From contig NW_001865058.1 of NCBI RefSeq assembly GCF_000002865.3, positions 232,064-296,063 on the forward strand: a stretch of 64,000 nt of DNA. Reading direction: 5' to 3'. The notes beneath the pieces were generated by a model, which ran no database searches, had not been told where the DNA came from, and saw only the letters and a list, made by a program, of their open reading frames with translations. This DNA comes from Monosiga brevicollis MX1. Taxonomy: Eukaryota; Opisthokonta; Choanoflagellata; Craspedida; Salpingoecidae. This document shows, piece by piece, positions 40,386-50,717 of this stretch. The first letter of the stretch is position 1, and each line of letters opens with the position of its first letter. The translations under genes and the position numbers were made by a program.

Positions 40386-42396
40386 CTCATCTTTTTTGTT
40401 TTTTTCTGGAATCCATTGTTTCCGTTGGTTTAAAAGAGCGACATCATTTGCCCTCTGCTATATGGACCTCATCCTTCTTTTTTCACAAATCTGGCAGGGC
40501 GATGACAAGGCACAGCAATTGGCCGCCATTCTGCTGCCCCAACTCAAGACGAAGGTGGGTTGAATCAACCAGCATCTGCTCGTACCTGGTATCTGCTGTC
40601 ATTCTAATTCTGCCGAATTTGCAGATGGAGCGACAGCTCTCCTTCCGACAAGAACGAGAGCAGCTGGAAAGCCTGAAGGAGCAACGCAAGGCCCCAAAAA
40701 CACACAAACAGCTTTTTCTCTTGAAGGACCTCGTGGGCCTGGCAATCGGCGCGGTATGCTTTTGCTCAAACCCCTGGCTAGCGACCGAGTTGTCGTGCGC
40801 CAATTATACATGGCTTCTACCTGCCCAAAGATCTTTTTGTCTCTCTTATTTGATGTCCATGTTTGATTAGGGTGGCTCAAACATTCTCACTGCCAAGCAA
40901 ATCAAGGGCGTGCATGAAATCAGTGTCGCGCCCAAGCCTGATGACCAGGGTCGCGTCTGCATTGACATCTTTGGTCAAAGCGAAGAGGCATGCGAAGCCG
41001 CTGCCCAACAACTGGAATATGTCCACTTGGACATTATGTTTGACAAGTGCGTTTTTGACCACAGACTCTTCAATTGGCAGAAGACATGCGCTTCCCCATC
41101 AGTGCTCACGCCACCTCGACCGCACTCCCGTTGAATCTCACCAGGAGCCTGATGGGCGGCTTTATTGGTAAATCGGGTGAGAATATCCGTCGAATTGAAG
41201 AAAATTCTGGCATTGTTCGCGCGACGCTCTTTGAGCGAGGCGTGCGCTTTACCGGCCGCAAGGTTAGCCCATTGTGACCGTGTTCTGCGTGCAATTTTTT
41301 GTGCCCGTGCTGACCTGTGCGGGCCGATTCGTGGTGGGTGCGCTGCTGCCTACTCAATAGGAGGCGTGCGAGACGGCTCGCGTCATGGCTGAGTTCAGCC
41401 TGGAAGCATTGCGAAGCCAAATGGATGACTTGCGTGAGGTGCGCGAGCTACGCCGCGCACTGGGCGTGACTCGTGGCCGTGGCACCGGTCGTGGTGCGGG
41501 TCGTGGCAGCGGCCGTGGTGCGGGCCGTGGGCGCGATAATCATGATCGTAATGGTGCAGGCCCAGCTGTTGAGGCCGAAGCCCCCTCCCCTGAGGCTGAT
41601 ACGCCTCCAACACAAATGGGCGGTGAGCGCGGCCGAGGTCGTGGTCGTGGCCGCGGCCGCGGCCGCGGTCGTGGCCGCGAAGGCCGGGGCCAGTCAGCCG
41701 AAGGCGCCCCCGCCGACCCCGCACCAGCTCCTGCTGCGTCTGATGCCTCGACCAAGAGCGAAAAGCCCCGTAACAAGAAGAAGGGTGGCAATGGCGCCAA
41801 AGCCAGTGATGCCGAGGCCTCGGAAGACGCGCGCCGCGCTGCTCTGCCCGGTAGCGCCTCCAAGACAAGCAAGAATGACCGCCGCCGTCGCGAGCCCAAG
41901 AGTATGTTTGCAGTCATGATAGAGCAGCGGCCGTTAAACCCAGCAAGGATGGTGAGGGCTGTGCGCTTGAGAATGCTGGGCTGGCTGGTTCATCCCAAAT
42001 TTGCTTGGTGTTTTTGCATAATATGCAGAGGATGTGACTGATGCAGCGGTAGATGGAGCAACGACCGCAGCTGCCGAGCCAAAGAAGGTTGATGCCGCCG
42101 TCGCTCCCAAAGAGCAGCGTCCACGTCGAGAGCGCCGAGACCAAAAGAAGAAGGCTGGACGCAAAGGTGACGCTTCATCGGCGGATTCGGCTCCAACTAC
42201 CTTGCCAGACCCGACTGCCTCTAGTAATGCAGCAGCCTCTGGTGCAGCCGTCGACGCGACAAGCAATCCCAACCCTGCAGCTGATCCGGTTTCAGCAGCC
42301 CCAATCCCTGTGGTAGCTGAGCAGATGCCTGTGCCGGCTGCTGTTGTTCCAAGCAGCGGGAGCGAGGCTGTTTCCGCAGAGAAGGTTGAAGCATAG
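39017..42396 (+). CDS. FMR1: FMRP/FXR-family RNA-binding protein (two Tudor/Agenet, KH1, KH2, RGG)
   Basis: FMRP-type proteins bind mRNA and polysomes and repress translation. Exon 1 is MAAADAPHF. Tudor 1: VEILDADNNCYYRGKIVDYL, then VRVAYENE, then VPFKNLR (human FYKAFVKDV, ITVAFENN, IPFHDVR). Tudor 2: VFHRFGNNGTPAWYRGKVV...DKIRP (human [20 protein letters not shown]...LRSV). KH1 (about 40720-41040) carries LFLLKDLVGLAIGAGGSNI (human FIVREDLMGLAIGTHGANI), with a GAGG loop. KH2 (about 41140-41390) carries GGFIGKSGENIRRIEENSGIV (human [21 protein letters not shown]). EACETARVMAEFSLEALRSQ and a long RGRGRG box (41470-41690) follow, then a Lys-rich, Ala/Pro-rich tail. The exon junction between KH1 and KH2 (about 41045-41100) is unresolved. 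One intron holds a (CT)n run. Family assignment is strong; whether it is pro-orthologous to all animal FMR1/FXR genes needs a tree. Confidence 0.92.
40293..40387 (+). repeat. (CT)n microsatellite in an FMR1-like intron
   Basis: Nearly pure CT dinucleotides in the intron that follows the exon ending TIVLV (donor GTAAGTACT at about 40267) and precedes the exon starting GDDKAQQL. Confidence 0.95.
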
Positions 42397-42764
42397 TGGT
42401 GGATCTACACATGGCTGACGCGCCCTTCTCTGTTGGCCACCCCATGTGTCACACGTCAGTGTAATTGACTATAATATCATATTATTATCATTGCAACATG
42501 ATGGGTCGTTATAATACGCCGTGTCGTGCCAGTTGCCGTCACTCTGCAAGATGGGGAATAAATTTTTGCTCTTACTATGCATTCGTTACTGTAGTTGGGT
42601 TTGACACATTGACACAACAAAGACGTTTGGTTTTGGAAACACAACTGGTCGCGGCGCCTCAGTACATACAGGGAAACTCGGAAGGAGGCGTGGCATGAGG
42701 TGGCATGGAAATAGATAGAGATGGTGGATCGACAAGTAAAAAATTCAACATGGGCGCGGGTGGC
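42397..42764. other. Convergent spacer FMR1-like / J-ankyrin gene
   Basis: 368 bp between stop codons. AT-rich core (42465-42530) and AATAAA at 42557, suitable as the FMR1-like polyadenylation signal. No gene. Confidence 0.55.
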
Positions 42765-45743
42765 TCAGACGGGAGAGACACCATCGAGGCGCTGCTGGAG
42801 GCGCGTTTTGACACCAATGCCAGCCGAAATCAGGGCGCTGATCGTGGAGGCACCCAAGTCAACCGATCGTCGGGGGTTGTCGCATGCTTGACGCCACAAT
42901 TCATACGCTCGGATGGCACGGGCTACGCCTTGCCGACTGCCACAGAGATCCGCTTGGCATGCGGCGCCCAGCCCGTCGGAGAACGAACAGAGAGTGGACA
43001 AGGCGTCCTCAAGCACAACCAAGCGACCGCGCAGGGCCTCTGTGGACCCAGTGCCATTGCTTTCCTCCCGCGATAAGCGTCGAGCGATTGAGGACGAGGT
43101 CTGCATGGGTCGTGCCACAACCCCTGCCTCTGCGAACGAGTGGCGACGCGAGCGCTGGCCTAGGAGTGGTCCGGCGTTTTGATAGCGAGGCTCGGATAAG
43201 ATGTCAGGCTCTTCCGTGTTGAGCTCGTCGTACAGGATGCGCACAAGGGTAAGGCCTTGCATACTGTGCAACGCTTCTTGCACCATGGCAGGCTGAATAG
43301 TTTTGGCAACCAGCCAGTTGTTGCACTGGAGCGCCAAGTCAAGGGGACGAAGGCCATCAAGATCGCGAACATGAGTTCGAGCGCCAGCGGCAACTAGCAT
43401 GGCAGCCATCACGTGCCGCCCGTGCAATGCCGCTTCGTGCAACGCTGTACGGCCAAACTGAGGTTCTGCCTGGTCAGTTCGAGCACCGGCAGCAAGAAGC
43501 TGGCGAAGAATGACAACGTGACCCAAGCGCGCGGCGGCAGCCAGCGGCGTGGCACTTTCCATCAGGGCCCCAAAGAGGCCGACGCGGTCTGAATTGGCAC
43601 CGCGGGCCAGCAGCAGACCAACCATGTCCGTGTGACCCCGTGAGATGGCCTCGAGAAGCGGGGTTCGTCCCAGCACGGCAGCAGATGGGGCATCAGGTAG
43701 CACGCCCGTGTTCAAGAGTAGCTCGGCGCAGCGGCGGTGGTTGCGAGCGGCTGCAGCCATGAGCAGCGCGTATGAGCGATCCTGCATTTCCTGCACCTTG
43801 CATTGATGTGGCATGATGCGGGGGTGTTCGAGGACGGCAATGACGGCGTCGCAGTGGCCCTGCTCGCAGAGCACGCCATAGATAATGGCCAAAACGTGGG
43901 GTATACGGCGGAGCAGGTCAACGAGTTCTGGATCCACCGCGAGCACGCGCAGTAACTGGCGAACGAGGTGAGCATCTGTCTGAGCTGTTTGGGCCAGAGC
44001 GCCAGCAAGGCCGTGGGCATGGGGAACGTCGGCACCCGCGCGCAAGAGGATGATAAGGGCAAAGAAATTGCAGGCGCTCATGGCGCGCGAGGCCATAATG
44101 TCCAACTCGCTGTCACGACAGGCTAATAGCTGCAAACCGACTTGATACGGATCGCCGTGATCAATGGCGCACTTTAACCGATTGTGCGCAGCGATGGCGT
44201 GCGCGCGCGCCACTGACTCTGGATGTGGGTTGTGTTTTGGCGCCTGTTGACAGCCAGGGTGGTTGGCAGGGGCGCGGCAGCAAGACCAAGTCCCATGGGA
44301 TGGAGCCTCGGCAGACCGGAGCATGGCGTTGGCTTGTGGGGAGCATGCGGTGAGCGTTGCCGGTGGCGCGGGGCCGGCATCGAGCGTGATCTCGGCCAGG
44401 AGAGCCCCGGGATGAAACTTGCAGGTATCGACCTCACCAGAGCAGTGACGTCGCTGGCAGCGCTCACAGGCAACGGGGATGGCGGTCCAGTGGGTGGGGT
44501 AAGTGCACTTGGAGAAAGGAAGCTCTGCAGGGGCTTCGGGGGTGTCAATGACAAATTCGACCCAAATGTCGCCACGCAAGGCATGAGGTTTCTCGAGGGC
44601 ACGTTCTGATGCGGGCCTGCTGACGCGATCCGGTTCGGTGGTGCTAGCTTTACGCAGACCAGCACCAGGAATACGATATTTGGTGTCTGGGGCCACGCTG
44701 TCGAGGGGAATGAGATGTTCAGTGCCATCGGGCAGGGGAAGGACGGTGGTGCAGCCATAGAGAGCGCCCCAGAGGGAGACCTTGGCCACAGCCAACAGGT
44801 CAGAGCCCTGGCAGGTGTAGATGGGGTGGGGGCGGAAGCAAATGTGCACGTGGTAGTCAAACTCATGACTGCCGTCCTCGACCACGTCGCCAGCGCCGCC
44901 AAAGGTGACGACGGTGCCGTGCTCCCAATGGGGCTGAACGTCGACGGTCAGCAGGATGGTTTCTTCGCGCCTGGGCCCATGCTTGGGTAGCACGGTGCGG
45001 GAGACGGAGACCTCCTTGACAGAGGGAAACAAGCGGTCTTCCAGGTCCAACCATAGCTCCGTCTTGCGGTGGCTGGCATCTACAGGATGATTCGCAGGCG
45101 GCGCCTGGCCAGGGCTGTTTTGGCTATCGCGACGTGTTGCAAGTGTGATGGGGGCCCCGCTGTCGTTGGCGGTGGGACTGGATTGGCTTTTGGGACTGGA
45201 AGGGGCCAATTTGGTTGGGCTGTCGGTAGTATGCGGCCGGCTAGACGGGGCGGGGCTATCTGCAAGGGCCGTGGTGGTTGATGCATCGATGGTGGTGATG
45301 TCTGGAGAGGGAACATCGCGCTCGCGGGGCGAGGGAGGGCTCTCCCGTGGAGCAGGGGCCTGTACAAACGAGGAGGAAGAGGAGGAAGTGGAGGAGGAGG
45401 AGGAAGAGACGCCAGATTGGGGTGAGGCTAGGGTTGTCTCGGCGGGGCCTGGGCGGAGCCAGGGATGTTGCTCAAAAAAGTCGTCCGCGTCAAAGAGGGG
45501 GCTGGTGTGAAGGAGTTGAATGGTGGTGTACTCGCGCTTATCGTAAACCAGGCGACGAACGGGGTGGCTGAGAATATCGTAAGCGCGCTTGAGGTGAAAG
45601 AAGCGGTCATCGTCTGCCTTGGGGTTGGCCCCCGCTTTGTCGGGATGGTGTGTGCGCGCTTCGCGCAGATATGCCTTGCGGAGCTCGCTGGCACTGGCAT
45701 TGGGGTCCACACCAAGGAGCTGGTAGAGATCATGGTCGGCCAT
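42765..45743 (-). CDS. J-domain / DnaJ C-terminal domain / Cys-His motif / ankyrin fusion protein
   Basis: A single exon of 992 codons, unusual beside intron-rich neighbours. Start at 45743 begins MADHDLYQLLGVDPNASASE, a canonical J-domain; HPD at residues 33-35. Residues about 100-235 are a Ser/Thr/Pro-rich linker. Residues about 240-400 resemble the DnaJ client-binding C-terminal domain (TVVTFGGAGDVVEDGS, DLLAVAKVSLWGALYG, DTKYRIPGAGL). A Cys/His segment follows: CERCQRRHCSGEVDTCKFHPG and later WSCCRAPANHPGCQQAPKH, close to half of a CHORD-type zinc motif. From about residue 530 ankyrin repeats run for some 330 residues (GRTPLLEAISRGHTDMVGLL, GRTALHEAALHGRHVMAAML). The last about 130 residues are Ser/Arg-rich. 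It would recruit Hsp70 through HPD to ankyrin-selected clients (inference). The zinc motif may instead be a different CxxC/HPG family. Confidence 0.88.
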   Translation of the reverse strand: MADHDLYQLLGVDPNASASELRKAYLREARTHHPDKAGANPKADDDRFFHLKRAYDILSHPVRRLVYDKREYTTIQLLHTSPLFDADDFFEQHPWLRPGPAETTLASPQSGVSSSSSSTSSSSSSFVQAPAPRESPPSPRERDVPSPDITTIDASTTTALADSPAPSSRPHTTDSPTKLAPSSPKSQSSPTANDSGAPITLATRRDSQNSPGQAPPANHPVDASHRKTELWLDLEDRLFPSVKEVSVSRTVLPKHGPRREETILLTVDVQPHWEHGTVVTFGGAGDVVEDGSHEFDYHVHICFRPHPIYTCQGSDLLAVAKVSLWGALYGCTTVLPLPDGTEHLIPLDSVAPDTKYRIPGAGLRKASTTEPDRVSRPASERALEKPHALRGDIWVEFVIDTPEAPAELPFSKCTYPTHWTAIPVACERCQRRHCSGEVDTCKFHPGALLAEITLDAGPAPPATLTACSPQANAMLRSAEAPSHGTWSCCRAPANHPGCQQAPKHNPHPESVARAHAIAAHNRLKCAIDHGDPYQVGLQLLACRDSELDIMASRAMSACNFFALIILLRAGADVPHAHGLAGALAQTAQTDAHLVRQLLRVLAVDPELVDLLRRIPHVLAIIYGVLCEQGHCDAVIAVLEHPRIMPHQCKVQEMQDRSYALLMAAAARNHRRCAELLLNTGVLPDAPSAAVLGRTPLLEAISRGHTDMVGLLLARGANSDRVGLFGALMESATPLAAAARLGHVVILRQLLAAGARTDQAEPQFGRTALHEAALHGRHVMAAMLVAAGARTHVRDLDGLRPLDLALQCNNWLVAKTIQPAMVQEALHSMQGLTLVRILYDELNTEEPDILSEPRYQNAGPLLGQRSRRHSFAEAGVVARPMQTSSSIARRLSREESNGTGSTEALRGRLVVLEDALSTLCSFSDGLGAACQADLCGSRQGVARAIRAYELWRQACDNPRRSVDLGASTISALISAGIGVKTRLQQRLDGVSPV

Positions 45744-46252
45744 GCTCAAGGTCCCGCAATACCTCTTGCTGCTGCTTCTGGCGACCAAGCGGCAACGGCG
45801 AGCGTGGGCCTGTCTGTCGCCAGACACGGCCGCTTGAGGCGTGTCAGAGCACCCCTCTCAAGAAGAACGAGCTTGGCAGTGCCACCACGAATGAGGGGGT
45901 TCACAAGAAAAGAAAAAAGGCGAGGGATGGAAAGAGGATTTCAAGTGAGTCTCGGGCGAACAGAAACGGGCTCCGCATCGGGGGCCGGCCGTGGCCAGCG
46001 GGGAAGGGAGACCGAAGCAATCTTGCTTGATGAGTTGTCAGGGTAACTCACTCGCCCCGTGTCTACGACCGTCGTGCCTATCAAATCGCGCCAACACACG
46101 CAGTCAGACAACTGCAAACCAAAATCAAACGTGCCCCACGCCGTACCAAACACAATTGCATTTGCCACACCTCTGTACAGTCAACACTGCAATTGCCACT
46201 GCCGTCGCCGCCGCCGCTGTCGCCGCCGTCACTTGTGAGTTTGGATCGCGTC

Positions 46253-46325
<73 letters not shown>

Positions 46326-46482
46326 TCGCTGTTGCGCGTCAACTGCGTGTGGGCATGACAAGAATGTTCCTCTAATCTAACATGTGGTGACAAAGTCCTA
46401 CCTCTTGGAAATAAAGTTGAGCAGGGCGTTTGTATTTTGGAGAAGGCGATCCTTACTCTCTAATTTATACTTGTTGAAATCC

Positions 46483-46516
<34 letters not shown>
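45744..46516. promoter_or_regulatory. Divergent intergenic region with (CT)n and poly-T
   Basis: Upstream of the J-ankyrin gene (minus) and of the following plus-strand region. (CT)n at 46255-46327 and about 33 T at 46484-46516, followed by AAG, which could serve as a polypyrimidine tract and 3' splice site. The GC-rich 45750-46050 stretch is open on the plus strand but is an antisense shadow of the J-ankyrin 5' region. Confidence 0.5.
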
Positions 46517-46521
<5 letters not shown>

Positions 46522-47217
46522 CGGCAGTGGCGCCGACTGCCATGCGCCGCTGAATCTTGTGGAGCTTCAGGCGGCGTCGGTGATTTTCTTGACGACGCGC
46601 TGCGACGGTCCGCCACCCGTGGTGACGCGTCAGCTGACGCTGCCTGTTTTGGCGGCCCCGGCTGGCAATCCGCTGGTCTTTTATTTCGGGAACGACTGGG
46701 CTACGAGTTGTTACACGTTTTCCACGGGCACCAGCATCAAGCACTTGCTTCAGCAAACAGAAGATGGACAGCTTGGGGCGCTTGCCAAACAAGTTCTCGT
46801 GCCCGTGAAGGGTGCTGTCGGTGAACATCGAGCGCGTTTCTTTGCATCTCATCGACGAGCATACGACCTCCCCCACCAAGTCAGGGAAGCCCTGTCGGGA
46901 GACCTGGATGCTACGAGGACATTTTGTATCTCCATTGGTTCTCTTTTTCGGCCGGAGGAAACGCCGCATGGATGCAACGGCTTCTGGCGAAGGTGCTCAG
47001 CCCCACATGGACACTACAGGAGTTTAAGGACCACTCTCCTCACAAGGCCCCAGGAGATAAATCCACCGTTTTCACGCCCAGGCGAAAGGTGAGGGTACTC
47101 ACACATGGAAGTGTTATGTTTCTTTTACTGGATCCAGGGACCATTTGACCCTCATTGGTCATTTGTTGCGCTGCGCTTTCAGTGAAGAAGCTGAATCAGC
47201 CAGTCGCCGCCAGCAGC
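46517..47217 (+). other. Possible coding remnant upstream of nuclease-like gene
   Basis: 46517-47090 is open in one frame right after a poly-T/AAG acceptor-like site, with protein-like composition (e.g. LTLPVLAAPAGNPLVFYFG). Its end does not join in phase with the next exon: the donor GTGAGG at about 47090 leaves the wrong phase. It may be a 5' exon set I cannot resolve or decayed sequence. No family recognised. Confidence 0.3.
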
Positions 47218-49100
47218 ATGATGGATGGTACGTTGCTGTGTAAAAACACCACCTCTGTCCTATTGTTTCAGATATATTGTTCTTGATCTAGGTGTTCTTC
47301 CGAACAACATGGTTTCACCGTGGGACCCTCCTCTCGTCATAGATGCAGCCACAATTACGGAGGAGGTGCAGGATGACGGCGCCCCGAAACCCAAGCGCGC
47401 GGCGCGAAAGCAAGGTATGTCATGGTCGGGCCTTGACTCGGGCTTGTAGTGGGACACACGCCTTGCCAAACTTCACATCCCTGGAACCTAGGCACTGCCT
47501 CAGCGGCCGCCGCTGCGCGCGCTACTGCAAGCCAAGAGACTGCCGCCACTGCAAGCGAGGAGGCTGTCGCCGTCGCCGAGCAAGGTATGTGCCGGACGGA
47601 GATATCTGTACTGATGTGGATTTTCATCCTCACGCGAAGCTGTCGTCTGGGCCGTAGAACTGTCGAGGGCAAGCATCACCGACGCGCAAATGAAACAAGA
47701 GGCGCAGGAAGCGGACAAGCAAGACGAGGGAGACATGGAAGAGGAAGCATTTGATGAGGATGACCAAGGTCTGTCTTGCAGCCTTGCAGTTCCTTCGCCC
47801 ACGCGGTACTCATGGCATCATGTCGCATGGCGTGACGGCAGACACAGCGTGCTCTGAGAAGCTTGCGGCCGTGGACGCCGCGCAGCGCGACGTGACGCCC
47901 GATGACCTGCAGAACGCGGTGAAGCACGCCTGCGCATTTGGTGTTCCCAATGAAGGCCTGCTGGTCGCCTTCAACATTGACCACTGTCCTGACACCACAC
48001 ACCGAGCTGCTCGGGGAGCCAAGTTTTTCTTTGATGACGACGCCCGGAAACTTTTCATCTCCAAATCAAGTGACTCTGCACACGACGCGGGGACCCGAGC
48101 TGCCGCCAAGCAGGTCGAGCAGTACGCCGGAGCCTACAATGCACTCCTGGACCTGGATCGCTTGCTGATGAAGCAGGACACCAACTTACGCCGCTTGAAT
48201 GGCGACGCTCCAGACGTCGCGCTCGCTGTCCGGACGAACGGGTCGGATCTGCTGCCTTTTGTGATTATCGAGGTCGAGGTTGGCAACCGCGACGTTCTCA
48301 GAAGTCGCCAGCAAGGTGCCAAACTTTTCCAGCGCTACAAGACGTTGCGTGGTCTGCTCATCATTTCGTTTCCAGAGGATTATAGTCTGGACCCGGCCAA
48401 GTTGAAAAACGTGCAAGCGACAGCGGTCTACTACTCACGCGCCGCCGATGGCCCCGCTAGCGAAGTACAGCCTAGCGCCGCCCATGACCTCGGAACCGTG
48501 CCTGCCAGCTGGGTTAAGTGGACGAGCGCCATGGAAGGCGATTGTCTCCCCCCTGTGCCGCCCGGGAGCGTGGAGACGCTTCTGGGCACGTCAAGCGTGG
48601 AGCGAGGACTGACTCAGTTGCGACATGACAGGCGCGTCAAAGTGGAGGTACCCGGTGCAGTCATCGACCTGCGCGCTGAAGAGCTGGCAAGCGTTCTCAG
48701 CGGTGTGACGAATGACATCCACACCAAGGCGCGCCAGGACTTGGTGATCGACGTGACCACCATTGTTGAAAGCGTGTACCCCGAGCTGATGCAGAACATC
48801 TACGAACTGGGACAAGTTTGGACGCACATCCAGACGATGCAATCGGCGGTGGACGGGGTGCCGGATGGACGACGCACCGTTACCACCGTCACACAACGCA
48901 GGATGGAGACTTGCAGCTTCAAGGCAGCATTTGCCTTTGAACAGGCGTACGGGGAGTTCTGCGGTTGGGCACGCAGTGTGGGCCGAGACGTTCGATCCTT
49001 GGCACCACGTGGTCCCAAGGACAAGATGCAGGACGATCGCACACCTGACGAGCGCCAAGAAGCTGTTGACGCTTTCTGCGCGGTTGCCAACGACCGATAG
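47218..49100 (+). CDS. Putative PD-(D/E)XK (restriction-endonuclease-fold) protein
   Basis: Exons 47218-47227, 47292-47414, 47492-47584, 47640-47768 and 47842-49100 join in exact phase to 537 residues starting MMDGVLPNNMVSPWDPPLV. An Ala-rich, then acidic (DEGDMEEEAFDEDDQ) region precedes the main exon. There APDVALAV, then 9 residues, then FVIIEVEVGN, then LRGLLIISF follows the spacing of Uma2-like/PD-(D/E)XK nuclease domains common in eukaryotic accessory genes (PD, E-x-E, then a hydrophobic strand). The usual Lys is not certain. The C-terminal about 200 residues are helical and unassigned. A further 5' exon may exist. The stop codon TAG (49098-49100) directly abuts a dispersed repeat. Function is not established; a nuclease-fold effector or domesticated element protein are both possible. 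Confidence 0.5.
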
Positions 49101-49243
49101 CTGGTTCAATTGACCTCAAGACACCATCACAACTTTCGCTCCGTCCCGACGGACGTCTCTCAAACCTCTCTCAAAACGCTTCCTCAAACCTACGCGCTTC
49201 CTCGCAACCCAAAACCAGCCTCCAGACGTCTTGGAGCCTGACA
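49101..49243 (+). repeat. Dispersed repeat copy 1
   Basis: 143 bp almost identical (a few substitutions, one single-base indel) to 52784-52927, same orientation, 3.5 kb apart. Both start at CTGGTTCAATTGACC, and both are preceded by a GACCG-containing stretch. It is the left end of the LINE-like fragment. Confidence 0.92.
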
Positions 49244-50181
49244 CTAACTGCCCAGCCAACCACGCCATCGTTGAGGACGTACGCCAGCTCAAGACGCAAG
49301 CACCAGGCTCAGCTGCCTACATCCAACTGTCACAGCGCATCAACGCAAAGAACTGCAAGCAAGAGTGCTTGATCACCCTTCTCACCAACAAGCACCAACA
49401 AGCAGACCGGCTCAGCGGACATCCTCAACATCAGAGTCTCAAGTGAACGGGGCCTACCCAACGATCAGTTCCAAAGCATCCTTCAACACAAGACCAACAC
49501 CACGCGCTGGACACCAGGATGCTCCAACTCAGCGAACTCATGCCCACTCTGCAGAGAAATCCACCCATCGCGCTACACCAAGCTGACACTCGCCCACGCA
49601 GCAGTCTGCCCAAGCCTGCATGGCAAATCAAAAACCAGCGTCATTCGGCCATCACCAACGCACTCGCCCAAAAGCTCGCATCTTCTGGCTTTTCCGTCGC
49701 CGTTGAACCGCCATACAATGGCACTCTCGCTGGCCAACAACGACTGGACTTGACCTTCCAACACCCAGATGAATCACGCCGCACAGGAGCCGATGTCACC
49801 ACCACCACCGTACAGAGCGAGGACTGCGCTGCCATTCTAAGAGACACCGTTGCCAGACCCGTCCAACGGGCTGAGAGAGTCAAACGCACGAAGTACGAGA
49901 CCCAACTCAAGGCCCGAGGCATGGACTTCATCCCACTTGCAACCACAAGCAACGGTGGCCTGTCAGATGCCTTCCTCCTGCTGATCAAACAAGCATCTCG
50001 AAGACGAGCTCGCCGTCACCATCCAGATGAAGGCTACAGCCCCACGCACTTCGCCCTCCAGCTACGCCGATGCATTGCAGTTGCCATTGCCACAAGCACT
50101 GCCTGCTACATCAACGCAATCCTAGACCGAACCGATCCGGCTGTGTCGGCCTGGGATAGCGTTCGCTGCATCCGCATCTAG
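49101..50181 (+). mobile_element. Decayed non-LTR retrotransposon (LINE) tail with zinc-knuckle and restriction-like endonuclease signature
   Basis: Translation shows, in order, a polar segment, a CPLC...LAHAAVCP zinc-knuckle (CX2C..HX4C, about 49545-49615), then a block beginning RHSAITNALAQKLASSGF, with RLDLTF, TGADVTTTTVQ and a later K-rich KRTKYETQLKARG and FIPLATTSNGG. This order (CCHC, R/PD-D...K, then a GG-containing strand) is the C-terminal restriction-like endonuclease of early-branching LINEs such as R2/CRE/NeSL relatives. Reverse transcriptase is absent and the frame is not continuous, so this is a dead 5'-truncated fragment. No clear 3' tail or target-site duplication. Family level uncertain. 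Confidence 0.55.
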
Positions 50182-50717
50182 GCGTCTCCCCAACATCTGA
50201 GCAACCTGGCACCGGCACTCGACTACAATTACATCAAAGACCATGCCCACCAGCTTGGCATCAGCTGAGCCTCAGCCACCACCACACTTTGCCTTGCAGC
50301 ATCCCTTGCGCCGCGCGGCTGTCTTATCATCTCTTTGTACCGTTTTCTTTCCACACCATTACTGATCTGGCTAGATCACACCGTCTGCTGCATTCAGTCC
50401 GTCTGGTGTTTCTCGGTGTCAGTCAGTCTGTCTTTTGTTTATCTGTCATCATGTGCTGTCATTTTGGTCTGTTCATCTGTCAATTCATATACATAAACAC
50501 TAGAGTACGAGCAGTATTTCATGTAGTTGCCCAATATGCCTGGCGAGGCTTCTATTTCAGTGCCTGTGGCCTTCTGTCTATCAATTAAATCAAAACAAGA
50601 TTGTCAACAGCTGCACAATCACAACATCAACCACTGCTTGATTCGACCATACATCGCCATCATTTTGACCCAGACAGCTACAGACGGACACATGTTCACG
50701 CACGCACGCAACAGACA
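50182..50717. other. Low-GC intergenic stretch
   Basis: 536 bp, T-rich with CTGTC/GTCTGTC motifs, at the 3' side of the minus-strand secreted gene. No gene or clear repeat. Confidence 0.5.

Noticed and set aside
50182-50717. Possible tRNA or small RNA in the low-GC spacer
   Set aside because: No cloverleaf with intact A and B boxes could be found by eye.
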